This document shows positions 1 to 9,870 of a DNA stretch of 64,000 nucleotides, in pieces. This DNA comes from Hyphomicrobiaceae bacterium (GTDB taxonomy: Bacteria; Pseudomonadota; Alphaproteobacteria; Rhizobiales; Hyphomicrobiaceae). The translations under genes and the position numbers were made by a program. The DNA lies in the NCBI GenBank assembly GCA_008933705.1, contig WBUN01000006.1, positions 1-64,000 on the forward strand, given 5' to 3'. Within the stretch, counting starts at the first letter, position 1; each line of letters begins with the position of its first letter. The notes beneath the pieces were generated by a model. It worked only from the letters and a program-made list of their open reading frames with translations, did not search any database and was not told the origin of the DNA.

Positions 1-319
1 GCCCATCGGGTGGAGCGGTACTTCAGGACGCGGCGGGCGGGTGCAGGAGCCGGTGCTCTTGGGCGCCTTACAAATACGGTCCGGCGGCTCTTGCCCCGCT
101 CCTTCGACGTCTCGCGCTGACGCCGGTGCAGGGCCGGCCTTGCCGGATGGCTTTGCGGTCGCCCGGCCGGCCGCGCTTCAAGATCCCGCATAGCTGCTGC
201 GGGGCTTACGGGATGGCAACGGAAGGATCAGCAATCCCATCTCGATCGAATGCGCGCCAGTTCGTCGGTGTGGCGAAGGACCTTGGCGAGGTTGCGATCG
301 CGCGCAGGTGCAAGAGACC
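1..319. other. Non-coding stretch downstream of tyrS
   Basis: No credible gene is seen here. A short open frame begins at 126 and runs into the 3' end of tyrS, but its Arg/Pro/Ser-rich composition matches no family and looks like GC-rich background. A 6-bp hairpin (CCCGCA at 185-190, TGCGGG at 198-203, 7-nt loop) lies about 120 bp past the tyrS stop. It has no T-tract, so a terminator role is only possible. Confidence 0.5.
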
Positions 320-1597
320 TCACAACGGCTTCAGCAGCACAATCTTCTTCTTGCCGTACTGCACCTTGAACGCGCCGGTCCCCTGATCCACTTGTCCTTT
401 TCCGAACAATCGTTTGCTATCGGAAATCGGCTCGTCGTTGATCTTAACGGCACCTTCGGCAATCTTTCGCCGTGCGTCGCTTAGCGAGGACGCCAGACCT
501 GATGCTCTCAGTATTGCTTCAGCGCTACGCGCCTCCCATCCATGCTCGCTATTATCTTCCGCAGCACTCCACACCATATCCACTGTCGGCAAGTCTTTCG
601 CCGTCACGCCCTGCTCGAACGTCTTGCGCGCCGCCTCGGCCGCAGCCTCCGCCTTCTCACGGCCGTGCAGAAGAGCGGTCGCCTCGGTCGCCAGCACCTT
701 CTTGGCCTCGTTGATCTCCGCACCCTCGAGCGCCTCGAGCTTGGCGATCTCGTCCATCGGCAGCGTCGTGAACAGCTTGAGGAAGCGGCCGACGTCACCG
801 TCCTCGGTGTTGCGCCAGAACTGCCAGTAGTCGTAGGCGGAGAGCTGCTGCTCGTTGAGCCACACGGCGCCGGCCGCCGTCTTGCCCATCTTGGCGCCCG
901 AAGAGGTGGTGAGCAGTGGGCAGGTGAGCGCATAGAGCTGGTGCGTGCCCATGCGCCGGCCGAGGTCGATGCCGGTGACGATGTTGCCCCACTGGTCGGA
1001 GCCGCCCATCTGCAGGTTGCAGCCGTAGCGCTTGGCCTGCTCGACGAAGTCGTAGGCCTGCAGCAGCATGTAGTTGAACTCGATGAAGGAGAGCTCCTGG
1101 TCGCGCTCCAGCCGCAGCTTGGCCGAATCCATGGTCAGCATGCGGTTGACCGAGAAATGCCGGCCGACGTCGCGCAGGAAGTCGATGTAGTTGAGTGGCG
1201 CCAGCCATTCGGCGTTGTCGAGCATCAGCGCGTCGGTCCGGCGGCTGCCGAATTTCAGGAAGCGCAGGAATACGCCTTTGATGGCTTCCTTGTTGGCATC
1301 GATGGTCTCGATGGGGAGGATGCGCCGCGTCTCGTCCTTGCCCGAGGGATCGCCCACCCGCGTGGTGCCGCCGCCCATCAGCGCAATCGGCTTGCCGCCC
1401 GACTGCTGCAGCCAGTGCAGCATCATGATGGAGATGAGGTGTCCGACGTGCAGCGAGGGTGCCGTGCAGTCGTAGCCCACGTAGGCGATGATCTCCCGCC
1501 TGTCGGCCAGCGTGTCGAGCCCGGCGAAATCCGAGCACTGGTGGATGAACCCGCGCTCGTCGAGGACGTTGAGGAAATCCGAGGTGAATTTGGCCAT
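320..1597 (-). CDS. tyrS: Tyrosyl-tRNA synthetase
   Basis: Class I aminoacyl-tRNA synthetase that charges tRNA-Tyr in the cytoplasm. In the 425-aa product the HIGH-type motif HVGH is at residues 50-53, after GYDCTAPSL, and the KMSKS loop appears as KMGKT at 236-240. The tyrosine and tRNA pocket signature GGSDQWGN is near residue 198. The C-terminal ~65 residues form the S4-type RNA-binding domain. Length is normal for bacterial TyrS. I start at the ATG at 1597 (MAKFTSDF), which matches the family N-terminus; a longer frame from 1627 adds ten residues without family resemblance. The gene is divergent from anmK across 83 bp, a pairing often seen in Hyphomicrobiales. Confidence 0.96.
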   Translation of the reverse strand: MAKFTSDFLNVLDERGFIHQCSDFAGLDTLADRREIIAYVGYDCTAPSLHVGHLISIMMLHWLQQSGGKPIALMGGGTTRVGDPSGKDETRRILPIETIDANKEAIKGVFLRFLKFGSRRTDALMLDNAEWLAPLNYIDFLRDVGRHFSVNRMLTMDSAKLRLERDQELSFIEFNYMLLQAYDFVEQAKRYGCNLQMGGSDQWGNIVTGIDLGRRMGTHQLYALTCPLLTTSSGAKMGKTAAGAVWLNEQQLSAYDYWQFWRNTEDGDVGRFLKLFTTLPMDEIAKLEALEGAEINEAKKVLATEATALLHGREKAEAAAEAARKTFEQGVTAKDLPTVDMVWSAAEDNSEHGWEARSAEAILRASGLASSLSDARRKIAEGAVKINDEPISDSKRLFGKGQVDQGTGAFKVQYGKKKIVLLKPL

Positions 1598-1680
1598 GGC
1601 CGCTATCGCACCGTTTGTGGGGTGCACTCTCCGAGGCTAGGGTCTTAGGAGCAGCCGGGAAATTGCACAGGAAGAGCCCT

Positions 1681-2787
1681 ATGGGCAAGACAATGCGCGC
1701 GATCGGCCTCATGAGCGGCACGTCCATGGACGGCATCGACATCGCGCTGATCGAGACCGACGGGGCCGAAAAACTCAAACGCGGGCCCGCCGGCACCACC
1801 CCCTACGATGCCAAGTTCCGCGCCGCCCTGGCCCAGGCCATGGCAGAGGCGCGCTCCCTGGCCGACCGGCGGGCGCGCACGCCGCATCTGGCCTGGATCG
1901 AGCAGGAGCTCACCGATGCGCATGCCGCGGTGGTCGCGGATTTCCTGCGGGCGCAGGCGTTGAGGCCAGCCGACATCGCCGTCATCGGCTTCCACGGGCA
2001 TACCGTCCTCCACCGCCCCGAGCTGCGCCTGACGGTACAACTCGGCGACGGCGACCGCCTCGCGCATGCGACCGGCATCGACGTCGTGCACGATCTGCGG
2101 GCGGCGGACATCGAGGCGGGCGGGCAGGGTGCGCCGCTTGCCCCGGTCTACCACCGCGCGCTGGCGGGCGGATTGCCGGAGCGGCCGGTGGTGATGGTGA
2201 ATATCGGCGGCGTTGCCAACGTCACCTGGATCGGCCGCGACGGCAGCCTCATCGCCTTCGACACGGGGCCCGGCAACGCGCTCATCGATGATTGGACGCG
2301 GCGCCACGCCGGTCGTGCGATGGATGAGGGCGGGGCGCTCGCCGCCGAGGGCAAGGTCGACGAGGGGGCCCTGATCGCGCTCCTCACGCACGACTATTTC
2401 TGCGCCCTGCCGCCGAAGTCCCTCGACCGCAACGCCTTCCGTCTCGATGCCGTCGCCCATCTCTCCCCTGCGGATGGCGCCGCGACGCTGACGGCCTTCA
2501 CCGCCGCGAGCCTTGCCAGGGCGCGCGAGCACTTCCCCGAGGAGCCTCGCCTTTGGGTCATCTCCGGCGGGGGCCGGCGCAACAAGACCCTGATGGCAAT
2601 GATTGCGGGCCGCGTCGAGGGGGCGGTCGCGCCCGCCGAGGCGGCAGGCGTCGATGGTGATGCGATGGAGGCGGAGGCCTGGGCCTATCTCGCCGTGCGC
2701 TCGCTCCGGCGCCTGCCGATCACGTTCCCGGGCACGACGGGCGTCCCGCGGCCCATGACGGGCGGCGCGCTGGCGACGAAGCCGTAG
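1681..2787 (+). CDS. anmK: Anhydro-N-acetylmuramic acid kinase
   Basis: ATP-dependent sugar kinase of cell-wall recycling. It opens the 1,6-anhydro ring of anhMurNAc and phosphorylates it to MurNAc-6-phosphate. The 368-aa product starts with the family hallmark LMSGTSMDGIDIAL, and has the phosphate and sugar loops VNIGGVANVTW and FDTGPGNALIDDW in the middle and a glycine-rich VISGGGRRN near residue 300. Length is as expected. The ATG at 1681 is chosen because it lies just before the conserved N-terminus; an ATG at 1693 is an alternative. It shares its upstream region with tyrS. A convergent alpha/beta hydrolase gene follows after 88 bp. Confidence 0.95.
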   Translation: MGKTMRAIGLMSGTSMDGIDIALIETDGAEKLKRGPAGTTPYDAKFRAALAQAMAEARSLADRRARTPHLAWIEQELTDAHAAVVADFLRAQALRPADIAVIGFHGHTVLHRPELRLTVQLGDGDRLAHATGIDVVHDLRAADIEAGGQGAPLAPVYHRALAGGLPERPVVMVNIGGVANVTWIGRDGSLIAFDTGPGNALIDDWTRRHAGRAMDEGGALAAEGKVDEGALIALLTHDYFCALPPKSLDRNAFRLDAVAHLSPADGAATLTAFTAASLARAREHFPEEPRLWVISGGGRRNKTLMAMIAGRVEGAVAPAEAAGVDGDAMEAEAWAYLAVRSLRRLPITFPGTTGVPRPMTGGALATKP

Positions 2788-2796
2788 GGCTGCTTG

Positions 2797-2844
2797 CGGA
2801 GCGGGCCAGAGGCAACCGCAGCGTGGTCCGCGTGGTCCGCTCCG
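2797..2844. terminator. Weak hairpin between convergent genes
   Basis: CGGAGCGG (2797-2804) and CCGCTCCG (2837-2844) form a perfect 8-bp inverted repeat with a 32-nt loop. A smaller GCTCC/GGAGC hairpin overlaps its right side at 2839-2852. It lies between the ends of anmK and the convergent hydrolase gene. There is no T-tract, so this is at best a weak bidirectional terminator. Confidence 0.25.
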
Positions 2845-2875
2845 GCAGGAGCTATCCCCGCTTAGGCGCGGCGCG

Positions 2876-3541
2876 CTAATCTTCCTTGCGCTCCTTCTCC
2901 ATCTCGACCATGCGCCGGTCGACGTAGGTGCCGACCACCTTCATGAGGTCGTCGATCTTGTCCTGGAAGAAGTGGTTGGCGTCCGGCACGATGGCATGCT
3001 CGATCTTCACGCCCTTCTGCACCTTGGTCTTGGCTGCAAGCTCGGCCACCGAGGCGGAGGGGACCACGCGGTCCTTCTCACCGTTCACCATCAGCCCCGA
3101 GGAGGGGCAAGGCGCCAGGAAGGAGAAGTCGTAGAGGTTGGCCGGCGGCGCCACGCAGATGAAGCCGTCGATCTCCGGCCGGCGCATGAGAAGCTGCATG
3201 GCAATCCAGGTGCCGAACGACATGCCGGCTATCCAGCACGAGCGCGAATCGGGGTTCTGGAGCTGCAGCCAGTCGAGCGCGGAAGCCGCATCCGCCAGCT
3301 CGCCCGGGCCGTTGTCGAAATAGCCTTGGCTGCGGCCGACGCCGCGGAAATTGAAGCGCAGGACCGAGAATCCGCGCTGAACGAACAGGTAATACAGGTG
3401 GTAAACGACCTGGTTGTTCATGGTGCCCCCGAACTGGGGGTGGGGGTGGAGGATCAGGGCGATCGGGCTGTTGGCGGAAGCCACGTGATGATAGCGGGCC
3501 TCGATGCGGCCGGCCGGCCCGTTGATGATCAGTTCAGGCAT
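2876..3541 (-). CDS. Alpha/beta hydrolase (COG2945-like)
   Basis: Small single-domain serine hydrolase of 221 aa, predicted cytoplasmic, substrate unknown. The nucleophile elbow is GMSFG with Ser108. The oxyanion region HPHPQFGGTMNN is at 32-43. Candidate acid and base residues lie in NGEKDRVVP and DANHFF near the C-terminus. This matches the COG2945 type of predicted hydrolases. It is divergent from the suf operon, with 286 bp between, so it may share the iron-responsive control region; that is inference. The C-terminal tail is rich in Glu and Lys. Confidence 0.85.
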   Translation of the reverse strand: MPELIINGPAGRIEARYHHVASANSPIALILHPHPQFGGTMNNQVVYHLYYLFVQRGFSVLRFNFRGVGRSQGYFDNGPGELADAASALDWLQLQNPDSRSCWIAGMSFGTWIAMQLLMRRPEIDGFICVAPPANLYDFSFLAPCPSSGLMVNGEKDRVVPSASVAELAAKTKVQKGVKIEHAIVPDANHFFQDKIDDLMKVVGTYVDRRMVEMEKERKED

Positions 3542-3638
3542 GCTTGGCTACGCTTTCCGGTGACGGTTGGAGATCGCCCCGCCGGCCTTCGCGCCGCACC
3601 GGCGCCGTCCACAGGGGCAGCTTGAGCAGCGAAAATAC

Positions 3639-3667
3639 TTGACTCGCAGGCTCGGAATTTCCATATT
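3639..3667 (+). promoter_or_regulatory. Predicted promoter of the suf operon
   Basis: TTGACT (3639-3644), a 17-bp spacer, then CATATT (3662-3667). This gives five of six matches to the housekeeping -35 and four of six to the -10. The predicted transcription start is near 3674, about 150 nt before the GTG of the first suf gene. The adjacent ICE-like palindrome would lie just downstream of +1. Confidence 0.45.
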
Positions 3668-3678
3668 TCCAGATGAAC

Positions 3679-3695
3679 TTTAGAACAGTTCGAAA
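3679..3695. promoter_or_regulatory. ICE-like operator (Irr box)
   Basis: The sequence reads TTTAGAA-CAG-TTCGAAA. It matches the rhizobial iron control element TTTAGAA-N3-TTCTAAA in 13 of 14 arm positions. Irr is the heme-responsive Fur-family regulator of Hyphomicrobiales and is known to act on suf operons in relatives such as Agrobacterium. Placement at about +5 to +21 of the predicted promoter suggests repression. Actual binding is inferred. Confidence 0.6.
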
Positions 3696-3827
3696 GAGCT
3701 GGCGGCGACGCGCGTCAGGTCCTAACTGTTCTTCCGGGCGGTGTCATAGCACGGGCCTGGGTGGCGAATGCAATAGCGACGTCCGGCTTGATCGGCCAAG
3801 CGTTCGCGTAATGGGGAGCCAGGCGGC

Positions 3828-4292
3828 GTGGAGCTGAACACCCGAGGCAGGTACGCGGTGACCGCCATGGCCGATCTCGCCCGCTACGGGGCGGACGGCG
3901 CGCTTGCGCTCCCGGTCATCGCCGAGCGTCAACAGATCTCGCTGGCCTACCTCGAGCAGCTCTTCCTGAAGCTGCGGCGCGCCGGGCTGGTGGAGAGCGC
4001 GCGTGGGCGAGCCGGCGGCTATCGCCTGGGCCGTCCCGCTTCCAGCATCACCGTTGCCGAGGTCATGGCGGCCGTCGAGGAAGACATCCGCATGACGCGC
4101 TGCCACGGCGAGCTGGAGAAGCCTTGCATGGTCGGCCAGCGCTGCCTGACGCACGGGCTGTGGGATGCGCTTGGCGACCACATCGCCGCCTTCCTGGAAA
4201 GCGTGACGTTGCAGGAGGTGATTGACGGCATCCCGCCCGGCAAGCAGGCGGTCCGCGTCGGCATCCTGCCGGTGAACGTGAGCACCGAATGA
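3828..4292 (+). CDS. Rrf2-family Fe-S sensing regulator (IscR-like)
   Basis: First gene of the suf operon. It encodes a winged-helix regulator of 154 aa predicted to carry a [2Fe-2S] cluster and adjust operon expression to cluster demand. The N-terminal helix-turn-helix includes LAYLEQLFLKLRRAGLVES and the wing RGRAGGYRLGR. Cluster ligand candidates are Cys92, Cys100, Cys106 and His109. E. coli IscR has Cys92, Cys98, Cys104 and His107, so the first spacing here is two residues longer. The start is a GTG at 3828, with MELNTRGRYAV giving the canonical N-terminus. The stop overlaps the next start by 4 bp. RirA is an alternative name in this order; the data do not decide. Confidence 0.88.
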   Translation: MELNTRGRYAVTAMADLARYGADGALALPVIAERQQISLAYLEQLFLKLRRAGLVESARGRAGGYRLGRPASSITVAEVMAAVEEDIRMTRCHGELEKPCMVGQRCLTHGLWDALGDHIAAFLESVTLQEVIDGIPPGKQAVRVGILPVNVSTE

Positions 4293-5464
4293 GCGCACTG
4301 CGCACATATCTCGACTGGAATGCGACGGCACCGCTGCGGCCGGAAGCCCGCGCTGCCATGCTGGCCGCGTTCGAGCTGGTCGGAAACCCGACCTCGCCGC
4401 ACGCCGAAGGGCGCAAGGCGCGCGCCGTCGTGGAGGATGCGCGCGAGGTCATCGCGCGCCATGTGAACGTCCGGCCGCGCGATGTCTATTTCACGTCCGG
4501 CGCGACCGAGGCCGCCAACTGGGTTCTCACCCCCAATACGTCGCGTCGCGGCAACAAGGAGCCGCTGGCGGCGTTGCTGGCGGGCGCGACCGAGCACGCC
4601 TGCGTGCTGCGCGGTCATCGCTTCCCCGAGGAACGCGTCGAGCAGATCGCGGTCGACGCCGATGGCCGCATCGATCTCCCTGCCCTCCAGTCGCGCATTG
4701 CCGGCCTGACGGCCCTGTACGGTGCGGGAAGCACCATGGTCGCCGTGCAGGCCGCCAACAACGAGACCGGCGTGCTGCAGCCGATCGGGCAAGTCGCGGA
4801 ATTGCTCGATGGCTGGGGCGCCATTGTCGTTTGCGACGCGGTGCAACTGGCGGGCCGCGGGCGGTGGGCCGGCGTCATGCCGGGCGCCGATATCGTCTTC
4901 CTGTCGGCGCACAAGTTCGGCGGTCCCAAGGGCATCGGCGCCGTCGCATTCGCCGGAGACTACGTGACGCCTGAGCCGCTGCTGAAGGGCGGCGGGCAGG
5001 AGCGGCGTCAGCGCTCCGGCACGGAGAACGTTGCTGCTATCGCCGGTCTTGCCGCGGCGCTCGCGGCAGCCGAGGCGGAGATGGAGGCCATGACCGCTCA
5101 TGCGCTCGCGCTGCGGCAGCGGCTGGAAAACGGCTTGCGCGCGATCCGCTCCGATACCGTCATCTTCGGGGAAGGCGCGCCGCGTCTTGCCAACACCTCC
5201 TGTTTCGCCGTTCCCGGCACCGCCGCCGAGACGGCTGTGATCGCGCTGGACCTGGAGGGCGTGGCGGTCAGCTCAGGCTCGGCCTGCTCGTCCGGAAAGG
5301 TCGGGCGCAGCCACGTGCTGGAAGCGATGGGCGTGCCTGCAGAGCTGGCGAGCGGCGCCATCCGGATCAGCACGGGCGGGACGACGCAGAAGGCCGACAT
5401 CGATGCCTTCCTCGACGTTTGGAAGAGGATCAACAGCCGCCACGCGCACCGCAAGGTCGCTTGA
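4289..5464 (+). CDS. Cysteine desulfurase, IscS/NifS type
   Basis: PLP-dependent class V aminotransferase-fold enzyme of 391 aa that removes sulfur from cysteine as persulfide for Fe-S cluster assembly. The Schiff-base lysine is Lys209 in [11 protein letters not shown] and the active-site cysteine is Cys333 in [10 protein letters not shown], typical of group I (IscS/NifS) rather than SufS. The substrate-binding region [12 protein letters not shown] is intact. It starts in an ATGA overlap with the regulator gene, implying translational coupling. The operon also holds a group II desulfurase (sufS), so two sulfur donors are co-expressed, as in several alphaproteobacteria. Confidence 0.93.
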   Translation: MSALRTYLDWNATAPLRPEARAAMLAAFELVGNPTSPHAEGRKARAVVEDAREVIARHVNVRPRDVYFTSGATEAANWVLTPNTSRRGNKEPLAALLAGATEHACVLRGHRFPEERVEQIAVDADGRIDLPALQSRIAGLTALYGAGSTMVAVQAANNETGVLQPIGQVAELLDGWGAIVVCDAVQLAGRGRWAGVMPGADIVFLSAHKFGGPKGIGAVAFAGDYVTPEPLLKGGGQERRQRSGTENVAAIAGLAAALAAAEAEMEAMTAHALALRQRLENGLRAIRSDTVIFGEGAPRLANTSCFAVPGTAAETAVIALDLEGVAVSSGSACSSGKVGRSHVLEAMGVPAELASGAIRISTGGTTQKADIDAFLDVWKRINSRHAHRKVA

Positions 5465-5498
5465 GGCGCAACGGGGGCATACGAAGGATCGAGGCAGA

Positions 5499-6968
5499 AT
5501 GGCAGCAGTGCAACAGACCGTCGACCAGGTCCGCAGGATCGACGTCGACCAGTACAAGTACGGCTTCGAGACCAACATCGAGAGCGTGAAGGCGCCCAAG
5601 GGGCTCGACGAGCGCATCGTCGCCTTCATCTCCGAGAAGAAGGGCGAGCCGGCGTGGATGCTGGAGTGGCGGCTCGAGGCCTTCCGGCGCTGGAAGACGA
5701 TGACGGAGCCGACGTGGGCCAACGTCCGCTATCCCAAGATCGACTTCCAGGATCTCTATTACTATGCGGCGCCCAAGTCGACCGAGGGCCCCAAGAGCCT
5801 GGACGAGGTGGATCCCGAGCTGCTGCGCACCTATGAGAGGCTCGGCATCCCGCTCAGGGAGCGCGAAATACTGGCCGGCGTCAAAGGCGCGCGCGTTGCC
5901 GTCGATGCCGTGTTCGATTCGGTCTCCGTCGTCACCACCTTCAAGGACGAGCTGGCCAAGGCGGGCGTCATCTTCTGCTCGATCTCGGAAGCGGTGCGCA
6001 ACCATCCCGAGCTGGTCAAGAAGTACCTGGGCTCGGTCGTGCCGCAGTCCGACAATTTCTACGCCTCGCTCAACTCGGCGGTCTTCTCCGACGGATCGTT
6101 CGTCTATGTGCCGGAGGGCGTGCGCTGCCCGATGGAGCTGTCCACCTACTTCCGCATCAACGAGAAGCAGACCGGCCAGTTCGAGCGCACCCTCATCATC
6201 GCCGACAAGGGCGCCTACGTCTCGTATCTGGAGGGCTGCACGGCGCCGATGCGCGACGAGCACCAGCTGCATGCGGCCGTCGTCGAGCTGATCGCGCTCG
6301 ACAACGCCGAGATCAAGTACTCGACCGTTCAGAACTGGTATCCGGGCGACAAGGACGGCAAGGGCGGAATCTACAATTTCGTCACCAAGCGCGGCGACTG
6401 CCGCGGCCGCAACTCGAAGATCTCCTGGACGCAGGTCGAGACCGGCTCGGCCATCACCTGGAAGTATCCGAGCTGCATCCTGCGCGGCGACGGCAGCAGA
6501 GGCGAGTTCTATTCGATCGCCGTCTCCAACGGCCACCAGCAGGTCGACAGCGGCACGAAGATGGTTCACCTGGGCAGCAACACTTCGAGCCGCATCATCT
6601 CCAAGGGCATCGCGGCGGGCTATTCGCAGAACACGTATAGAGGATTGGTCTCCGCGCATCGCAAGGCCAAGAACACGCGCAACTTCACGAACTGCGACAG
6701 CCTTCTCATCGGCGACAAGTGCGGTGCCCACACCGTGCCTTATATCGAGGCCAAGAATGCATCCTCGCATTTCGAGCACGAAGCAACGACGTCCAAGATC
6801 TCGGACGACAAGCTGTTCTACTGCATGCAGCGGGGCCTGACGGAAGAGGAAGCGGTCGCTTTGATCGTCAACGGCTTCGTGCGCGACGTGCTGCAGCAAC
6901 TTCCCATGGAGTTCATGGCCGAGACGCAGAAGCTGATCGGCATCTCGCTCGAAGGTTCGGTGGGATGA
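5499..6968 (+). CDS. sufB: Fe-S cluster scaffold subunit SufB
   Basis: Core beta-helix subunit of the SufBC2D scaffold on which clusters are built. The 489-aa product shows the conserved stretches [47 protein letters not shown] and a C-terminal region with [19 protein letters not shown], which holds the conserved interface cysteine. The start is the ATG at 5499, 34 bp after the desulfurase stop, with a GAGG-type ribosome site before it; an in-frame extension reaches into the desulfurase gene but lacks homology. Its stop overlaps the next small gene. Confidence 0.97.
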   Translation: MAAVQQTVDQVRRIDVDQYKYGFETNIESVKAPKGLDERIVAFISEKKGEPAWMLEWRLEAFRRWKTMTEPTWANVRYPKIDFQDLYYYAAPKSTEGPKSLDEVDPELLRTYERLGIPLREREILAGVKGARVAVDAVFDSVSVVTTFKDELAKAGVIFCSISEAVRNHPELVKKYLGSVVPQSDNFYASLNSAVFSDGSFVYVPEGVRCPMELSTYFRINEKQTGQFERTLIIADKGAYVSYLEGCTAPMRDEHQLHAAVVELIALDNAEIKYSTVQNWYPGDKDGKGGIYNFVTKRGDCRGRNSKISWTQVETGSAITWKYPSCILRGDGSRGEFYSIAVSNGHQQVDSGTKMVHLGSNTSSRIISKGIAAGYSQNTYRGLVSAHRKAKNTRNFTNCDSLLIGDKCGAHTVPYIEAKNASSHFEHEATTSKISDDKLFYCMQRGLTEEEAVALIVNGFVRDVLQQLPMEFMAETQKLIGISLEGSVG

Positions 6969-7240
6969 CGTCCATGACCGACACGTGGTTCAGGCCCAGG
7001 CGCTACGGCTACGGCGCCGCACCCGCCAACTGGAAGGGGTGGGCGGCGATGGTTGCCTTTTTGATCAGCGTTCTTGCCGTGTCGCTGCCGCTGGTGATCG
7101 GGCCATCGCAGACCGGCGCGGGACCGGCATTCTGGCAAGTGACGGTGTGGGCTTTGGCGCTGGCTGCTCAGATTTCCGGCTTCGTCAGGCTCGCACGGGC
7201 GAAAACCGCTGGCGCATGGAGCTGGCGTTGGGGAAAATAG
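6965..7240 (+). CDS. Small two-helix membrane protein in suf operon
   Basis: A 91-aa protein of unknown function. After a basic, aromatic N-terminus ([10 protein letters not shown]) it has two hydrophobic segments, roughly residues 27-46 and 55-74, then a basic C-terminal tail ending in WSWRWGK. That pattern fits a small inner-membrane hairpin. The ATG at 6965 overlaps the sufB stop by 4 bp (ATGA), so translation is probably coupled to sufB. An ATG at 6974 is possible. No Fe-S motif or cysteine is present. Placement inside the operon suggests a role linked to the Suf machinery, but that is inference only. Confidence 0.75.
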   Translation: MTSMTDTWFRPRRYGYGAAPANWKGWAAMVAFLISVLAVSLPLVIGPSQTGAGPAFWQVTVWALALAAQISGFVRLARAKTAGAWSWRWGK

Positions 7241-7378
7241 GCGGCAAGCAGAGCATGTAGTGCAAGGCCATGCTGACTAGGGGTGCGGGAGCCAACCCGG
7301 CCCACGAGGTGATGGAGCAAGAGTTCAAGGAGAGGCCGAAGGCGCAATGCCGGACGGCCCTGTATTGGGAGAATGCAT

Positions 7379-7663
7379 ATGCGTGATGCGGCAGAGGTAA
7401 TGGCGGTGACGACGGCGAAGATGCGGCGGGAGATGGACGAGCGGGAGTGCAAGCGCCGCAATGCCTTGTCGAGGACGAGCCCCGGGCTCGTGCTCCGTCG
7501 CGGCGATGTGGTGACTGTGGTGGAGACGTTCGGCACGGGCGAGGCCTTCCTCGTCGAGTTCACCAAGCAGGGTGGCCGCCGGCATGCGAATTCGTGCGAC
7601 TGGATGGGCGTTCTCTATCCGGCCGAGATCGAGGTTATGGGTTCTGCCGCCGAGAGCGGCTGA
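7379..7663 (+). CDS. Small beta-rich protein (DUF4926-like), unknown
   Basis: A 94-aa protein between sufB and sufC. After a charged helical N-terminus, residues ~35-85 read GDVVTVVETFGTGEAFLVEF and then end in LYPAEIEVM. This resembles small SH3-like barrel proteins of the DUF4926 type, whose function is unknown. The match is by pattern and is uncertain. Two near-adjacent ATGs exist (7373 and 7379); 7379 lies seven bases after GGGAG and is preferred. It has a single cysteine, in ANSCDWMG, so cluster binding alone is unlikely. Confidence 0.6.
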   Translation: MRDAAEVMAVTTAKMRREMDERECKRRNALSRTSPGLVLRRGDVVTVVETFGTGEAFLVEFTKQGGRRHANSCDWMGVLYPAEIEVMGSAAESG

Positions 7664-7672
7664 GCCCGCGTC

Positions 7673-7701
7673 GCGGCTCTGCTCCGGCCGGAGCAGACCG
7701 C
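7673..7701. other. Perfect palindrome upstream of sufC
   Basis: TCTGCTCCGG directly abuts CCGGAGCAGA at 7678-7697, a perfect 20-bp palindrome. GCGG (7673-7676) and CCGC (7698-7701) extend the stem by four pairs past one unpaired C. It ends 22 bp before the sufC ATG and follows the small-gene stop. There is no T-tract. It may be an mRNA processing or stability element separating the upstream genes from sufCDST, or a remnant of a palindromic repeat. Confidence 0.6.
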
Positions 7702-7723
7702 AAGCGTGGAGATGACGTGAGCG

Positions 7724-8488
<765 letters not shown>

Positions 8489-8514
8489 GCCGGGGCGCGA
8501 CGAGAAGACGTGAG

Positions 8515-9837
8515 ATGACCGTGGCTGTAACCAGAACGAAGGCCGAGCAGGCGCTTTCTCAGAACTTCGAGGCCGTTGCCGCGAAGCTTCCGGGCGGCGA
8601 GGACGTCACGCAAGCGCGCAAGACGGCGATCGGTGCGTTCGCGGCGCTCGGCCTGCCGCACCGGCGCATCGAGGAGTGGAAATACACCGATCTGAGATCG
8701 GCGCTGAAGGAGGCGTTTCCGGCCGCCGTCGCCGACGATACCGGCGTTACGGCGGCGCAGATCGACGCCGCGCTGGAGGACCTGGCCGGCCTCGACGCGC
8801 ACCGCATGGTGTTCGTCAACGGCGTGCACCGGCCCCAGCTCTCCTCGGTTTCCGGTGTGAAGGGCCTCAAGGTGAGCCCGCTCGGCGCGGCGCTTGCCGA
8901 GACCACCGACGGGCTCGTCCGTGCGGCCGTTCCGGGCCAGGACGCCGTCATCGCCCTCAATACCGCATTCATGACCGACGGCGCGCTGCTGCAGGTTGCG
9001 GACCGGACGGAGCTTGCCAAGCCGCTGCTGCTGGTGTTCGCGCGCGCAGGCGAGGCGGCGCGCCTCGTCACCACGCGCAACATCATCAGGATGGGACGGG
9101 GTGCGCGCGCGACCATCATCGAGGCGTACGTGACGCTGTCCGGCGCGGTTGCGGGACAGACCAATGCGCTGAGCGAGGTCGTGGTCGGCGACCGCGCCCA
9201 TCTCATGCACACGAAGGTATCGCTCGAGGGCGGGGCGGCGACGCATCTGGCGAGCTGGATCGCAACGCTCGGCGCCGATGCCGGCTATCGCGCCTTCCAC
9301 CTCACGGCGGCGACAGGCCTGGCCCGCAATCACGTCGCCGTCGCCTTCAAGGGCGAGGGCGCGAAGCTCGACATTTCGGGCGCCGTTCTGGGCCGCGGCG
9401 GCGAGCACGTGGACACGACGCTGTTCGTCGATCACGCCGTGCCGGGATGCGAGAGCCGAGAGCTGTTCAAGAGCGTGCTGGCCGAGCGTGCGCGCGGCGT
9501 GTTCCAGGGCAAGGTGATCGTGCGTCCCGACGCGCAGAAGAGCGACGGCAAGCAGATGGCGCAGGCGCTGATGCTGTCGGAGGAGGCGGAATTCGATTCC
9601 AAGCCGGAGCTCGAGATCTATGCCGACGACGTCGTCTGCGGTCACGGCTCGACGGCGGCCGAGATCGACGCCGATCTGCTGTTCTATCTGCGTGCGCGGG
9701 GCATCCCGCTGCACGACGCGCGCGCGATGCTGATCGAGAGCTTCATCGGCGAGGCAATCGACAAGGTGGAGGCCGAGGCCGTGCGCGGGGCGCTGTCGGG
9801 GATCGCCAAGCGCAGGCTGGTGGATCTGTCGGCCTGA
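8515..9837 (+). CDS. sufD: Fe-S cluster assembly protein SufD
   Basis: Beta-helix paralogue of SufB and third part of the SufBC2D complex, needed for iron entry. The 440-aa product has RRIEEWKYTDLRSALKEAFP in the N-terminal helical domain and the C-terminal SufB/SufD core with FQGKVIVRPDAQKSDGKQMA, and DDVVCGHGSTAAEID containing the conserved interface His. The start is the ATG at 8515. A much longer in-frame extension upstream overlaps sufC and is rejected. The stop is followed after 33 bp by sufS. Confidence 0.95.
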   Translation: MTVAVTRTKAEQALSQNFEAVAAKLPGGEDVTQARKTAIGAFAALGLPHRRIEEWKYTDLRSALKEAFPAAVADDTGVTAAQIDAALEDLAGLDAHRMVFVNGVHRPQLSSVSGVKGLKVSPLGAALAETTDGLVRAAVPGQDAVIALNTAFMTDGALLQVADRTELAKPLLLVFARAGEAARLVTTRNIIRMGRGARATIIEAYVTLSGAVAGQTNALSEVVVGDRAHLMHTKVSLEGGAATHLASWIATLGADAGYRAFHLTAATGLARNHVAVAFKGEGAKLDISGAVLGRGGEHVDTTLFVDHAVPGCESRELFKSVLAERARGVFQGKVIVRPDAQKSDGKQMAQALMLSEEAEFDSKPELEIYADDVVCGHGSTAAEIDADLLFYLRARGIPLHDARAMLIESFIGEAIDKVEAEAVRGALSGIAKRRLVDLSA

Positions 9838-9870
9838 GAAGTTGTGTCCGCGCACCGGCAGAGGACGATC

